DNA of 64,000 nt from Lachnospiraceae bacterium. GTDB lineage: Bacteria; Bacillota; Clostridia; Lachnospirales; Lachnospiraceae. Below are positions 42,370 through 50,368 of this stretch, piece after piece. The stretch is taken from assembly GCA_910574865.1 (NCBI GenBank), contig CAJTDN010000003.1:124001-188000 (forward strand). Direction: 5' to 3'. The position numbers were made by a program, and so were the translations under genes. The notes under the pieces are model-generated. The model did not search any database and was not told the DNA's origin. It saw nothing but the letters and a program-made list of their open reading frames with translations. Every line of letters begins with the position of its first letter. The stretch's first letter is position 1.

Positions 42370-42864
42370 TTACTCTCCCCTGATGTACTTCTTTATGGAA
42401 ATTTTCATTTCGCTTATGATTTCCGCAATCTTCTCCAGCTTTTCCAGAATTGCTTTCAGTTTCGGAATTTCTTCCCTGCTGACGATTCCGTCCTCCGTTA
42501 TCTCAATCAATTCCTCCTTCATCGCCTTTAGTTCATCCTCGTTGAACCCCAGCAAAAGCCGCAGTGTAATTCCCTGCATGCCTTTTTCCTCCGTTGCCAG
42601 CGGAAGAAAACCATGCACCGGGCATTCTCCCATGCAATACCCCGTAATCAATTCCGGGGCGTTGTACAAGTCGGCCATGAGGACGACCTTGTCCACCGGT
42701 ACAACCTTCGTGTTCCCCAGCTCGTAATCAGCCAGCGTTGATACCGAGATTCCTAGAAGCTCCGACGCTCCCTCCCGGCTGTATAGCCTCTCATTGTATG
42801 CCGCCGCCCTTTTCCTCGCCTTGAAATACACATTGTTGTTCTCGTTTGTAGGACCTTTTCCCAT
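42370..42864 (-). CDS. helix-turn-helix phage regulator
   Basis: 164 residues. The XRE-type helix-turn-helix is YSREGASELLGISVSTLADYELGNTKVVPVDKVVLMADLYNAPELI at residues 27-75. A Cys-containing bridge YCMGECPVHG and a long C-terminal helix follow, the layout of phage regulators near the immunity region. ATGGGAAAAGGTCC start. Confidence 0.8.
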   Translation of the reverse strand: MGKGPTNENNNVYFKARKRAAAYNERLYSREGASELLGISVSTLADYELGNTKVVPVDKVVLMADLYNAPELITGYCMGECPVHGFLPLATEEKGMQGITLRLLLGFNEDELKAMKEELIEITEDGIVSREEIPKLKAILEKLEKIAEIISEMKISIKKYIRGE

Positions 42865-42892
42865 TTCATGTTACCTGCCCTTCTGCTATAAT

Positions 42893-43327
42893 CTAATCAT
42901 CACCAGAGGGTATGGCCGGCATTTTGATGTCAAGTAATTCGTTGATGAGGTTTACAAGTTCCTCGTTCATCATCCTGCCGTTGAGAATCATCGACAGCTT
43001 GTCCCTGGAAACGTCCAGTTCTTCCGCCAGCTGGTTGATGCTCATCTTCCGCTTGATGAGCTCGATCCTGACTTGTTGGCACCATTCATCTGATGGTGTG
43101 TCAGTCCGTTCCGGCATACCCGTCGTGCCAAGCACCTCGTTGATTTTTTCTACAATCACTTTCGCGGTCATGTTGGAATAGCGACCGCGGATTACCATGG
43201 ACACGGTTGTGATGCCATAGCCGATGTCTTCGGCCAGTTTCCGGAGCGTCATGTCCTTGTCAATAAGGGCTTTTTTTACATCCTTGCTCCATTGTGACAC
43301 TTTTTGTGTCTGTGATGCTTCTCCCAT
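42893..43327 (-). CDS. tandem Cro/cI-type helix-turn-helix regulator
   Basis: 144 residues. Two XRE domains in tandem: about residues 10-62 (KKALIDKDMTLRKLAEDIGYGITTVSMVIRGRYSNM) and 80-128 (VRIELIKRKMSINQLAEELDVSRDKLSMILNGRMMNEELV). First leftward gene across the control region from the cI-like gene, so it holds the Cro position. ATG 43327 follows AAAGGAGTGATACTCA. Confidence 0.8.
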   Translation of the reverse strand: MGEASQTQKVSQWSKDVKKALIDKDMTLRKLAEDIGYGITTVSMVIRGRYSNMTAKVIVEKINEVLGTTGMPERTDTPSDEWCQQVRIELIKRKMSINQLAEELDVSRDKLSMILNGRMMNEELVNLINELLDIKMPAIPSGDD

Positions 43328-43564
43328 TTGAGTATCACTCCTTTCTCGCATTTGCTTACTATTTGTTATTTATTTTTGCGCGTTTACGTGCTATAATAGG
43401 ACTAATCTATTTGCAGGTTCGCAAACACGCTTAGAAATACATTTTGCTCTCTGCTCGCAACTTTGAACTTATTTGTATTCCTTGTATGTATTATACCACG
43501 TAATTGCGAGTTTGTAAATGGTTACGCTCTTATTTGCGTATTTATTTTACTACGGAGGTACGAA
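43328..43564. promoter_or_regulatory. divergent immunity control region with operator half sites
   Basis: 237 bases between the leftward Cro-like and rightward cI-like genes. Recurrent half sites of the type TTGCGA or TCGCAA occur at about 43419 (GTTCGCAAAC), 43455 (CTCGCAACTTTG), 43506 (TTGCGAGTTTG) and 43531 (ATTTGCGTA). A TATAAT lies at 43392-43397 on +, and TATTATACC about 43492 on +. Exact promoters are not settled. Confidence 0.5.
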
Positions 43565-43930
43565 ATGGAAATCATCGAAAGAATCTACCAATTGCTAGGC
43601 GAAAAAGACAAGCGCGCGTACGAGCTTTGCGACAAACTCTCTATCCGGACTTCCACCATGTCAACATGGAAGTCCCGCACCAGTGACCCGCCCGCGAAGT
43701 ACATGAAAACCATAGCCGATTTCTTGGGCGTGTCCCTGGACTACCTTATGACAGGCCAGGAGGCTCCATCTCGTAGGTACACCACCCCGGAAGAGGACGA
43801 GCTACTGGAACTGTTCCGTTCTCTTCCAGAGCCAAAGAAATATGAATTTATCGGGGAACTCAAAGGATTTCTGAAAGCCTATACGGAGTCTCAGAAGTAC
43901 CTCGATGAAGAAAAAAGATTATCAGTTTAA
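43565..43930 (+). CDS. cI-like lysogeny repressor (XRE family)
   Basis: 121 residues from MEIIERIYQLLGEKDKRAYELCDKLSIRTSTMSTWKSRTSDPPAKYMKTIADFLGVSLDYLMTG, a complete XRE helix-turn-helix at residues 8-62. The C-terminal part is short (ELLELFRSLPEPKKYEFIGELKGFLKAY) and has no LexA-like protease residues, so induction would need another route. ATG 43565 follows ACGGAGGTACGAA. It is transcribed toward the integrase. Confidence 0.85.
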   Translation: MEIIERIYQLLGEKDKRAYELCDKLSIRTSTMSTWKSRTSDPPAKYMKTIADFLGVSLDYLMTGQEAPSRRYTTPEEDELLELFRSLPEPKKYEFIGELKGFLKAYTESQKYLDEEKRLSV

Positions 43931-43976
43931 AATGGTATCGGAAATATGGCCGGTACTAAAGACAGGAGGACCACCT

Positions 43977-44291
43977 ATGGCAAATGCTGCCCAATACTTC
44001 GAACTGGCACATGCCGAGGAAACAAGCGGCAATGAGAATGCCGCCCTGCTTTTCTACATTTCCTCTTTTTGTGACAGCTTTAACTCCGCATCAGGAGATT
44101 ATCCTTGCGGCACTATCGCCAAAATTCGGAGCCTGCAAAACCGGCTTTCCCTTTCCGACCTGCAGCTCCTTTCTTTGGTACATTCCTATGGGCCTCTCTC
44201 GGATGCAGAGTGCCGGAAACTATTATCCTATTCCATATATGGCTGCGTTACCGGGATTAAGGCCGTCCTGGCTGACCGTTCCCATGGATAA
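43977..44291 (+). CDS. hypothetical lysogeny-region protein, 104 aa
   Basis: 104 residues from MANAAQYFELAHAEETSGNENAALLFYISSFCDSFNSASGDYPCGTIAKIRSLQNRLSLSDLQLLSLVHSYG. A short helical-repeat-like N-terminus is possible. ATG 43977 follows ACAGGAGGACCACCT; the frame is open upstream but without such a site. It lies between repressor and integrase, so it is expressed in the lysogen. No family recognised. Confidence 0.6.
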   Translation: MANAAQYFELAHAEETSGNENAALLFYISSFCDSFNSASGDYPCGTIAKIRSLQNRLSLSDLQLLSLVHSYGPLSDAECRKLLSYSIYGCVTGIKAVLADRSHG

Positions 44292-44308
44292 CGAAACGGA
44301 GGAATCAC

Positions 44309-44890
44309 ATGAAACATCAACTAACAGGTAATGAAGAATTCACCCTGCGTGGCACAAGTGCCGGAATTACCGTTATGGATTTCTGGCACTGGGCGTTTTC
44401 GGATCTGATCGACAATACCCAACGCGGGGTAATGGCAGAGTTCCTCGTTCATTCATCACTGAACCAATCCCCCTCCCCCGATACGCAAGCGCGGGAGAAC
44501 TGGCTCCCGTTTGACGTGACGAGTCCGTCCGGGCGCAGGATTGAAGTGAAATCTGCCGCTTACGTCCAAGCCTGGACTCCCGAAAACATGTTTGCCCAGA
44601 TTCGGTTCGACATCGGGAAAAAGCTGGCCTGGGACAATGCCACCGCCACTTCGGCCACCGTCGCAAAGCGCAACTGCGACTTATATGTATTCTGCCTATT
44701 TACCGCCAAGACAAAGGGCATTTCCTTGCTTGACCTGGACTATTGGGATTTTTATGTGCTGCCCACATCCGTCCTGGATAAAAACGTCCCAGACCAGAAG
44801 GGAATCGCCTTGTCCTCGCTCCTAAAACTGGAGCCGGTAAAAACAGACTATACCGGCCTCGGCGCGGTAATCGAATCAATCAGACTGTAA
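44309..44890 (+). CDS. hypothetical protein with restriction-endonuclease-like core
   Basis: 193 residues. The segment from DNTQRGVMAEFLVHSSL (Glu44) to WLPFDVTSPSGRRIEVKSAAYV gives Glu44, Asp69 and Glu79-Val-Lys81, the arrangement of PD-(D/E)XK nucleases. Later residues NCDLYVFCLFTAKTKGISLLDLDYWDFYVLPTSVLD fit such a fold. ATG 44309 follows CGGAGGAATCAC. Lysogeny-region location suggests a role in excluding other phages; that is inference. Confidence 0.6.
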   Translation: MKHQLTGNEEFTLRGTSAGITVMDFWHWAFSDLIDNTQRGVMAEFLVHSSLNQSPSPDTQARENWLPFDVTSPSGRRIEVKSAAYVQAWTPENMFAQIRFDIGKKLAWDNATATSATVAKRNCDLYVFCLFTAKTKGISLLDLDYWDFYVLPTSVLDKNVPDQKGIALSSLLKLEPVKTDYTGLGAVIESIRL

Positions 44891-44903
44891 AGGAAGTGAC
44901 ACC

Positions 44904-46034
44904 ATGAGACTACCTAACGGTTACGGAAGCGTGACCAAATTGCCCGGGAAACGACGCAAGCCTTACCTTGCCCGTGTCACCCTCGGATGGATTACCGACG
45001 AGCACGCCGGAAAGACCGTTCAGAACCGTGTGCCAATAGGCACGTTCAAAACCAAAAAGGAGGCCCTGCAGGCATTGGCCGAGTACGGTGCCAACCCATA
45101 CGACGTACAGAGCAATAACCTGACACTGGCTGACCTCTATAAGAAATGGACGGAAACATACTTCCCCACCTTGGAAAGCGATTCCTCAGCCCGGACAATC
45201 ACCTCCGCATGGAAATACTGCCACGCCATATACGGCATGCGTGTCAAGGACCTTCGAGCACGGCATATCAAAGGGGTCATGGAAAACGGCTACGTCATTT
45301 CCGAACGCGGGAAGAATGCCGGGGAAAAAATAATGGCCACAGCCGGAACAAAGGCCCGAATCAAGTCCTTGTTCAATCTCATGTTGGATTACGCCCTGGA
45401 ATACGAACTTGTCGATAAGAACTATGCCCGTACTTTTGACCTGGCCAATGACATCATCAAGGAAAAAGAGGCGGCCACAAGGGGGCATATTAACTTTACC
45501 CCTGACGAAATGCGAATGCTCTGGGATAACGTCGATACTTTCCGTTTTGTTGACTGGATTCTCATTCAGTGCTACATGGGTTGGCGTCCGCAAGAACTGG
45601 CCAGGCTACGGATTAAAGATGTGAACCTTGATTCCCAATACATCACCGGCGGCATGAAGAGCAATGCCGGAAAGGAACGCGTCGTGCCGATACACCCGCG
45701 CATTAAGAATCTTATACAGCGTAATTATGATATGGCCATGGAACTCGGCAGCGCATACCTTTTCAATGACCCGGATGCCGTCAAGGGAGGAATGACCATC
45801 ACGTACGACAAATATGCCGGGCGTTTCGCCAAGACCATGACGGCCCTGGGGATGCGCGATGAACACCGCCCCCATGACCCGCGAACCACGTTCATAACTA
45901 TGGCGAAGAAGGCCGGGGTGGACGAGTACGTGATAAAGCGTCTTGTCGGTCACAAAATCACGGACGTGACCGAGGGGATCTATACGAAACGTGATGTCGA
46001 ATGGCTCAGAGCCGAACTTGAAAAGATGCCGTAA
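44904..46034 (+). CDS. tyrosine-type integrase
   Basis: 376 residues. Integrates and excises the prophage. Arm-binding N-terminus (residues 1-60), core-binding SAM-like domain (75-185), catalytic domain (195-376). Catalytic residues: Arg228 (MGWRPQELARL), Lys257 or Lys252 in the beta hairpin (KSNAGKERVVPIH), His324-x-x-Arg327 (RPHDPRTTFIT), His350 (LVGHKITD) and Tyr360 (GIYTKR). All are present, so it should be active. AGGAAGTGACACC precedes the ATG. Confidence 0.95.
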   Translation: MRLPNGYGSVTKLPGKRRKPYLARVTLGWITDEHAGKTVQNRVPIGTFKTKKEALQALAEYGANPYDVQSNNLTLADLYKKWTETYFPTLESDSSARTITSAWKYCHAIYGMRVKDLRARHIKGVMENGYVISERGKNAGEKIMATAGTKARIKSLFNLMLDYALEYELVDKNYARTFDLANDIIKEKEAATRGHINFTPDEMRMLWDNVDTFRFVDWILIQCYMGWRPQELARLRIKDVNLDSQYITGGMKSNAGKERVVPIHPRIKNLIQRNYDMAMELGSAYLFNDPDAVKGGMTITYDKYAGRFAKTMTALGMRDEHRPHDPRTTFITMAKKAGVDEYVIKRLVGHKITDVTEGIYTKRDVEWLRAELEKMP

Positions 46035-46064
46035 GCCTTATGGTTACGGCTCTTTTCATTCCTT
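46028..46064 (+). terminator. integrase terminator overlapping its stop
   Basis: Stem GCCGTAA / TTACGGC (46028-46034 with 46044-46050) around a nine-base loop, followed by TCTTTTCATTCCTTTT. The stop codon lies in the left arm. Confidence 0.6.
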
Positions 46065-46079
46065 TTGAAAAAAAGTTTT

Positions 46080-46132
46080 GTTACCTGCTTGTTACCTGCA
46101 CCGTGTTACCTGCTTGTTACCTTTACGTTACC
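46080..46132 (+). repeat. five direct repeats GTTACCT beside the integrase gene
   Basis: GTTACCT occurs at 46080, 46091, 46104, 46115 and 46126; spacing 11, 13, 11, 11 bases, so all lie nearly on one face of the helix. They follow the integrase gene at the prophage end and are good candidates for arm-type integrase sites. Confidence 0.72.
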
Positions 46133-46200
46133 TACGGAGCACTTTTTCCCGCGTCCCAGCACTAGCCACGGCAAATTCGTGTCTTGCCGGCATGGGCATC
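46133..46200. other. likely prophage/host junction (attachment region)
   Basis: Between the repeats and the host terminator at 46201. It contains a small palindrome CGGCAA/TTGCCG (46169-46174 with 46184-46189). The core attachment sequence cannot be fixed without the other prophage end. Confidence 0.35.
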
Positions 46201-46249
46201 AAAAAACCCCGCAATCCTTGGAAACACGCCGTTTCCAGGGGCTGCGGGG
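46201..46249 (-). terminator. intrinsic terminator of the GGGtGRT operon
   Basis: Long minus-strand hairpin: TGCGGGG pairs with CCCCGCA, and inside it CCTGGAAAC-type sequence pairs with GTTTCCAAG, loop GGCGT. Six T follow on the minus strand (46206-46201). Strong rho-independent terminator. Confidence 0.88.
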
Positions 46250-46270
46250 GTATGAAATCACAATCTTAAT

Positions 46271-47281
46271 TTAGAACTTCCCGGCCTTCGCCGCTTCCTC
46301 GACGGAGACAGCGACCGCCACGGTCATGCCGACCATCGGGTTGTTTCCCGCGCCAATCAGACCCATCATCTCGACATGGGCCGGCACGGAGGACGAGCCG
46401 GCAAACTGCGCGTCGGAGTGCATACGTCCCAACGTGTCCGTCATACCATAGGAAGCCGGGCCTGCCGCCATGTTGTCCGGATGAAGCGTACGTCCCGTAC
46501 CGCCGCCGGATGCCACGGAGAAATACTTCTTGCCCTGCTCGATGCATTCCTTCTTATAAGTGCCGGCCACCGGATGCTGGAAACGGGTCGGGTTGGTGGA
46601 ATTACCGGTAATGGAAACGTCCACGCCTTCCTTGTGCATGATGGCGACACCCTCGCGCACGTCGTTCGCGCCGTAGCAGTTCACCTTGGAACGAAGCCCG
46701 TCAGAATAAGCGATTCTCTGGACTTCCTTCAACTCGCCAGTATAATAGTCGTACTCGGTCTGCACATAAGTGAAACCGTTGATACGGGAAATAATCTTGG
46801 CAGCGTCCTTTCCAAGGCCGTTCAGGATAACACGCAAGGGTTTCTTGCGAACCTTGTTCGCCTTCTCGGCGATACCGATGGCGCCTTCCGCGGCCGCGAA
46901 TGACTCATGTCCGGCAAGGAACGCGAAGCAGTCCGTGTCCTCTTCCAGGAGCATCTTGCCAAGGTTTCCATGTCCAAGCCCCACCTTGCGCTGGTCGGCA
47001 ACGGAACCCGGGATACAGAAAGCCTGAAGTCCCTCGCCGATAGCGGCGGCGGCATCAGCCGCGGTCTTGCAGCCTTTCTTGATGGCGATGGCCGCGCCAA
47101 CGGTGTAAGCCCAGCAGGCGTTCTCAAAACAAATCGGCTGAATGCCCTTGATTTGGTTGTACACGTCAAGGCCGGCATCTTTCGTAATCTTCTCCGCCTC
47201 TTCGATAGAGGCAATGCCATAACTGTTCAATACTTTATTGATATTGTCAATTCTTCTTTCATATGATTCAAATAAAGCCAT
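46271..47281 (-). CDS. GGGtGRT family protein
   Basis: 336 residues. Contains the name-giving motif GGGTGRT at residues 259-265. The family is common in anaerobic Firmicutes beside a NifU-like protein; its reaction is not established. Several conserved Cys (51, 56, 71, 89, 118, 202) and long Gly-rich segments are seen. AGGAGGACAATTAA precedes the ATG. Same operon as the next gene, 35 bases apart, ending in a strong terminator. Confidence 0.93.
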   Translation of the reverse strand: MALFESYERRIDNINKVLNSYGIASIEEAEKITKDAGLDVYNQIKGIQPICFENACWAYTVGAAIAIKKGCKTAADAAAAIGEGLQAFCIPGSVADQRKVGLGHGNLGKMLLEEDTDCFAFLAGHESFAAAEGAIGIAEKANKVRKKPLRVILNGLGKDAAKIISRINGFTYVQTEYDYYTGELKEVQRIAYSDGLRSKVNCYGANDVREGVAIMHKEGVDVSITGNSTNPTRFQHPVAGTYKKECIEQGKKYFSVASGGGTGRTLHPDNMAAGPASYGMTDTLGRMHSDAQFAGSSSVPAHVEMMGLIGAGNNPMVGMTVAVAVSVEEAAKAGKF

Positions 47282-47316
47282 TTAATTGTCCTCCTGATTT
47301 GTTTTTACCTTTGTAA

Positions 47317-48009
47317 TCATTCCTTGCGCGGATCAATAATCTTCGCCGCGTCAGCAACGCGTCCGTACTGTCCCTTGGCCTTCTCCCAGGCGTCGTTCGG
47401 CGTGTCACCGTTCTTGATGAAGTCCGTCATCTTGCCAAGGTTCACAAACTGGTAGCCGATGATTTCGTCGTGGTCGTCCAACGCGATGCCGGTCACATAG
47501 CCTTCCGCCATCTCCAGGTAACGCGGTCCCTTCGCCAGGGTTCCGTACATCGTGCCGACCTGGGAACGGAGCCCCTTGCCAAGATCCTCGAGACCCGCGC
47601 CAACGGCAAGTCCGTCCTCGGAGAACGCGCTCTGTGTTCTTCCGTATACAATCTGAAGGAACAGTTCTCTCATGGCGGTGTTAATCGCGTCACAAACGAG
47701 GTCCGTGTTAAGCGCTTCCAGGATGGTCTTCCCGGGAAGAATCTCGGAGGCCATCGCCGCGGAATGCGTCATGCCGGAACATCCGAGCGTCTCGACCAAA
47801 GCTTCCTGGATGATGCCGTCCTTCACGTTCAGAGTCAGCTTGCAGGCACCCTGCTGCGGCGCGCACCAACCGACACCGTGCGTGAAACCGGAAATGTCCT
47901 TCACTTCTTTTGCCTGTACCCATTTTGCCTCTTCCGGGATTGGAGCCGGTCCGTGATTCGCGCCTTGGGCCACCGGACACATCATTTGTACTTCATGTGA
48001 ATAAATCAT
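47317..48009 (-). CDS. iron-sulfur cluster assembly scaffold-like protein (NifU/IscU-type)
   Basis: 230 residues. GVGWCAPQQGACKLTLNVKDGIIQEALVETLGCSGMTHSAAMASEILPGKTILEAL is a NifU N-terminal/SufU-like domain with Cys ligands (WCAP, GAC, LGCSG). The C-terminal half is specific to this group, which is encoded next to GGGtGRT proteins. AAAGGAGTTTTAAC precedes ATG 48009. The two genes presumably act together, perhaps in metal-cluster handling. Confidence 0.85.
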   Translation of the reverse strand: MIYSHEVQMMCPVAQGANHGPAPIPEEAKWVQAKEVKDISGFTHGVGWCAPQQGACKLTLNVKDGIIQEALVETLGCSGMTHSAAMASEILPGKTILEALNTDLVCDAINTAMRELFLQIVYGRTQSAFSEDGLAVGAGLEDLGKGLRSQVGTMYGTLAKGPRYLEMAEGYVTGIALDDHDEIIGYQFVNLGKMTDFIKNGDTPNDAWEKAKGQYGRVADAAKIIDPRKE

Positions 48010-48084
48010 GTTAAAACTCCTTTCAAATATGTATGATTTTTCTCGTGCATGTCTGCTTGTTAAAAGAACATCACACTTGTAGCT

Positions 48085-48113
48085 ATTTTCTCACATTTTT
48101 GCGCGTACGTCAA
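48085..48113 (-). promoter_or_regulatory. candidate promoter of the NifU-like/GGGtGRT operon
   Basis: Minus strand TTGACG (48108-48113), 17-base spacer, GAAAAT (48085-48090). The -35 is good, the -10 poor. It lies 75 bases before the start codon. Confidence 0.42.
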
Positions 48114-48148
48114 TTGCCACTTTATATAAACTTTTAAAACTTTTATAC

Positions 48149-48557
48149 TTACTTTTGAAACAAGTCCGCATGTGTCCCAGTATCAACAAGTGAATCTAGC
48201 GTCGGTGTACAGAAGGCAACACGGTCGATGAAGGGCATATTTCCCCCCTTTCGTCGTTACTTTCACTCCGCGTACGTCCTTGTACGCGTCGCTCAAGTGC
48301 CTTGAAAGGGGGGAAATATGCCTCTTCACGACTCTGCGACCTCACCCATAGGGATTTCAAGGGTTTTCAAGAAAGATGAATGAGGCGTACAAGGACGTAC
48401 GCCGATTGAAGATGACGCTGAAAACCCTTGAAATCACATGGGCTGAGGCGTGTTGCCCTCCGTACACCGACGCTAACAAAGAGATATCAAGCCCGCGCTT
48501 CTTAGCAATTTTCAAGGATTTTTTGAATTTCTCCGAAAGAACCAACTCGTATCTCAT
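48149..48557 (-). pseudogene. YafQ/RelE-type toxin gene split by a palindromic element
   Basis: The N-terminal part (48557-48476) reads MRYELVLSEKFKKSLKIAKK then RGLDISLL, the start of a YafQ-type mRNA interferase. The C-terminal part lies beyond the element at 48196-48149 and reads DSLVDTGTHADLFQK and stop, the normal end of these toxins (TG(S/T)H(A/S)DLF). About 45 residues of the middle are missing, including most catalytic residues. The gap is occupied by the 279-bp element at 48197-48475. The first part overlaps the antitoxin gene by 4 bases as in intact loci. Confidence 0.85.
48197..48475. repeat. 279-bp nested inverted-repeat (cruciform) element
   Basis: Outer arms: TAGCGTCGGTGTAC + AGAA + GGCAACACG (48197-48223) mirrored by CGTGTTGCC + CTCC + GTACACCGACGCTA (48449-48475). 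Inside are two stem modules. Module A: a perfect 19-bp stem (48234-48252 with 48304-48322) capped by CGCGTAC-GTCCTT-GTACGCG (48269-48288). Module B: a perfect 17-bp stem (48353-48369 with 48419-48435) capped by GGCGTAC-AAGGAC-GTACGCC (48384-48403). The two cap loops, GTCCTT and AAGGAC, are complementary. No coding capacity, no transposase, no clear target duplication. Confidence 0.85.
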
Positions 48558-48826
48558 ATATCCAAATCCTCCAACGCCTCTGAAAAACTGCCATACTTCT
48601 TCGTATTTGAATCATGGCTAATCCGTTTTGCCTCTTCCATGGCTTCTATCACTTCGGGCTTAAATTTCGGATACTTCACTTCGAAAGGTATTCCGTCATG
48701 TAAAATAACCTGCTTTAAAAACATGTTAATCGCCTCGGACAAACTCAAGCCCAAGCCTTCCAAAAATTCCACCGCTTGTTTTTTCGTCATCTCGTCTATT
48801 CTTACTTACGTCGATACTGTTGCCAT
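48554..48826 (-). pseudogene. RelB/DinJ-type antitoxin with TAA at codon 7
   Basis: ATG 48826 after AAAGGAGGTGCTTATT reads MATVST, TAA (48806-48808), then VRIDEMTKKQAVEFLEGLGLSLSEAINMFLKQV. Antitoxins of this family start MATVSTYVRID, so the stop replaces one Tyr codon. Reinitiation at ATG 48790 would give 78 residues lacking the first strand of the RHH DNA-binding domain. The C-terminal toxin-wrapping part (AKRISHDSNTKKYGSFSEALEDLDI) is intact. Confidence 0.82.
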
Positions 48827-49007
48827 AATAAGCACCTCCTTTTTTTCAAAATAGCACAAGTCGTTTACGTTATCAACATCTTTGCGATTTTCAATTTCAA
48901 TATTGGGCGCACCGTCTTACAATTCACGGGGCTGTGCGCTTCTACGCTCCCGCTCCGGTCCATGCCAAACGGCCACCGTCCGATAAAGTAATGGTGTCAA
49001 TAGGGCA
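48827..49007. other. 181-base gap between antitoxin remnant and MATE gene
   Basis: No gene or clear terminator recognised. The AT-rich left part (48840-48910) presumably holds the old toxin-antitoxin promoter; no good -35/-10 pair was found. Confidence 0.4.
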
Positions 49008-50348
49008 TCACCCCTTTCTCCACCTTGCCACGTAATACCCAATCCCAATCGCGTCGGCCAAAAACCACCCAATCGGCACCGACCACCAGATTCCGACCAC
49101 GCCGATGGCGGGAACTGACGAAAGGACATAGGCAAGTACCACCCGCGTCCCCAGCGAGGCCACGGTCAGGACGACGGACATTCCCGGCCTTCCCACCGCC
49201 CGGTAAAACCCATAAAGCAAGAACAGACAGCCGATTCCAAAGTAAAACGCCCCCTCTATCCGTAAGTAACGCACGCCCTCGGCGAGGATGGACGTCTCCT
49301 CCCCGCCCACGAAAATTTGCATCAGCGGCCGGGCGAAGACACACACGAGGCTTGAAACAGCGACACAGAAAACAAGCGATGTCGCAACGGCCCCTTTCAG
49401 TCCCGCGCGGATACGTTCCTCTTTCTTCGCCCCATAATTCTGGGCGATAAAGGTGGAAAACGCGTTGCCAAAGTCCTGCACCGGCATATAGGCAAACGCG
49501 TCGATTTTTACCGCCGCCGCGAACGCCGCCATGACCGTGGCCCCGAAGCTGTTGACCACGCCCTGCACCATCAGGATTCCCAGGTTCATGATAGACTGCT
49601 GGACGCACGTCAGCACGGAAAAACCGGCGATTTCTTTCACGCAGGCCAGGTGAATGCGAATCCCCCGCAATTCGCCCTTTCCAAACCGCAGACACGGCAC
49701 GCGCAGGAACGAATATAACGTGATGCCGATTCCGGAAACGTACTGCGCGATCACGGTCGCCTCCGCCGCGCCGGCCACGCCCCGTTTCAATCCGACCACG
49801 AAACACAAATCCAGCGCGATGTTTAATATGGTGGAGACCGCCAGGAACACAAGCGGGATGACGGAATTGCCCACCGCTCTCAGTAACGAGGCAAAGTAAT
49901 TATAGAAAAACGTGGCCAGAATCCCGCAAAAAATGACCGCGAGATAATCACGCATGCTTGCCCACACTTCCCCCGGCACTTGTAAAAACAACTTTATTTG
50001 ATCTAAAAGCACGAACACGAGGACATTCAAAACGACCGCCAGCCCAAAAATGAGCAGGAAAGAAACACAGACACCCTCCTTCAGACCCTTTTCATCCCGC
50101 TCCCCGAAACGGATGGAGAACAATGTCCCGCTTCCCATGCACAAGCCAAGCAGAATCGAAGTCAGAAACGTCATCAACGTAAAGGAAGACCCCACCGCCG
50201 CCAGAGCGTTGGGGCCTAAAAACCTTCCCACAATCAAAGTGTCCGCAATGTTGTAACATTGCTGCAGCAAATTTCCCAGTATCATCGGGACGGCAAAAAG
50301 CAGCATGGACTTCATGACCGGCCCCTTCGTCATATCCGTGTTCATCAT
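49008..50348 (-). CDS. MATE family multidrug exporter
   Basis: 446 residues with twelve hydrophobic segments, the full length of the family. Cation-coupled export of drugs or other cations from the cytoplasm. Conserved pattern near the start: MKSMLLFAVPMILGNLLQQCYNIADTLIVGRFLGPNALAAVGSS, repeated in the second half as VLTCVQQSIMNLGILMVQGVVNSFG. Start ATG 50348, GGGAG at 6 bases. It has its own promoter and an operator-like palindrome. Confidence 0.92.
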   Translation of the reverse strand: MMNTDMTKGPVMKSMLLFAVPMILGNLLQQCYNIADTLIVGRFLGPNALAAVGSSFTLMTFLTSILLGLCMGSGTLFSIRFGERDEKGLKEGVCVSFLLIFGLAVVLNVLVFVLLDQIKLFLQVPGEVWASMRDYLAVIFCGILATFFYNYFASLLRAVGNSVIPLVFLAVSTILNIALDLCFVVGLKRGVAGAAEATVIAQYVSGIGITLYSFLRVPCLRFGKGELRGIRIHLACVKEIAGFSVLTCVQQSIMNLGILMVQGVVNSFGATVMAAFAAAVKIDAFAYMPVQDFGNAFSTFIAQNYGAKKEERIRAGLKGAVATSLVFCVAVSSLVCVFARPLMQIFVGGEETSILAEGVRYLRIEGAFYFGIGCLFLLYGFYRAVGRPGMSVVLTVASLGTRVVLAYVLSSVPAIGVVGIWWSVPIGWFLADAIGIGYYVARWRKG

Positions 50349-50368
50349 AATACTCCCAACATTTTTAA

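Noticed and set aside
46080-46132. CRISPR array
   Set aside because: The repeat unit is only 7 bases with 4-6 base gaps and no spacers; no cas genes.
46133-46200. tRNA gene as the attachment site
   Set aside because: No cloverleaf or CCA-like 3' end could be found near the integrase; the palindrome here is too short.
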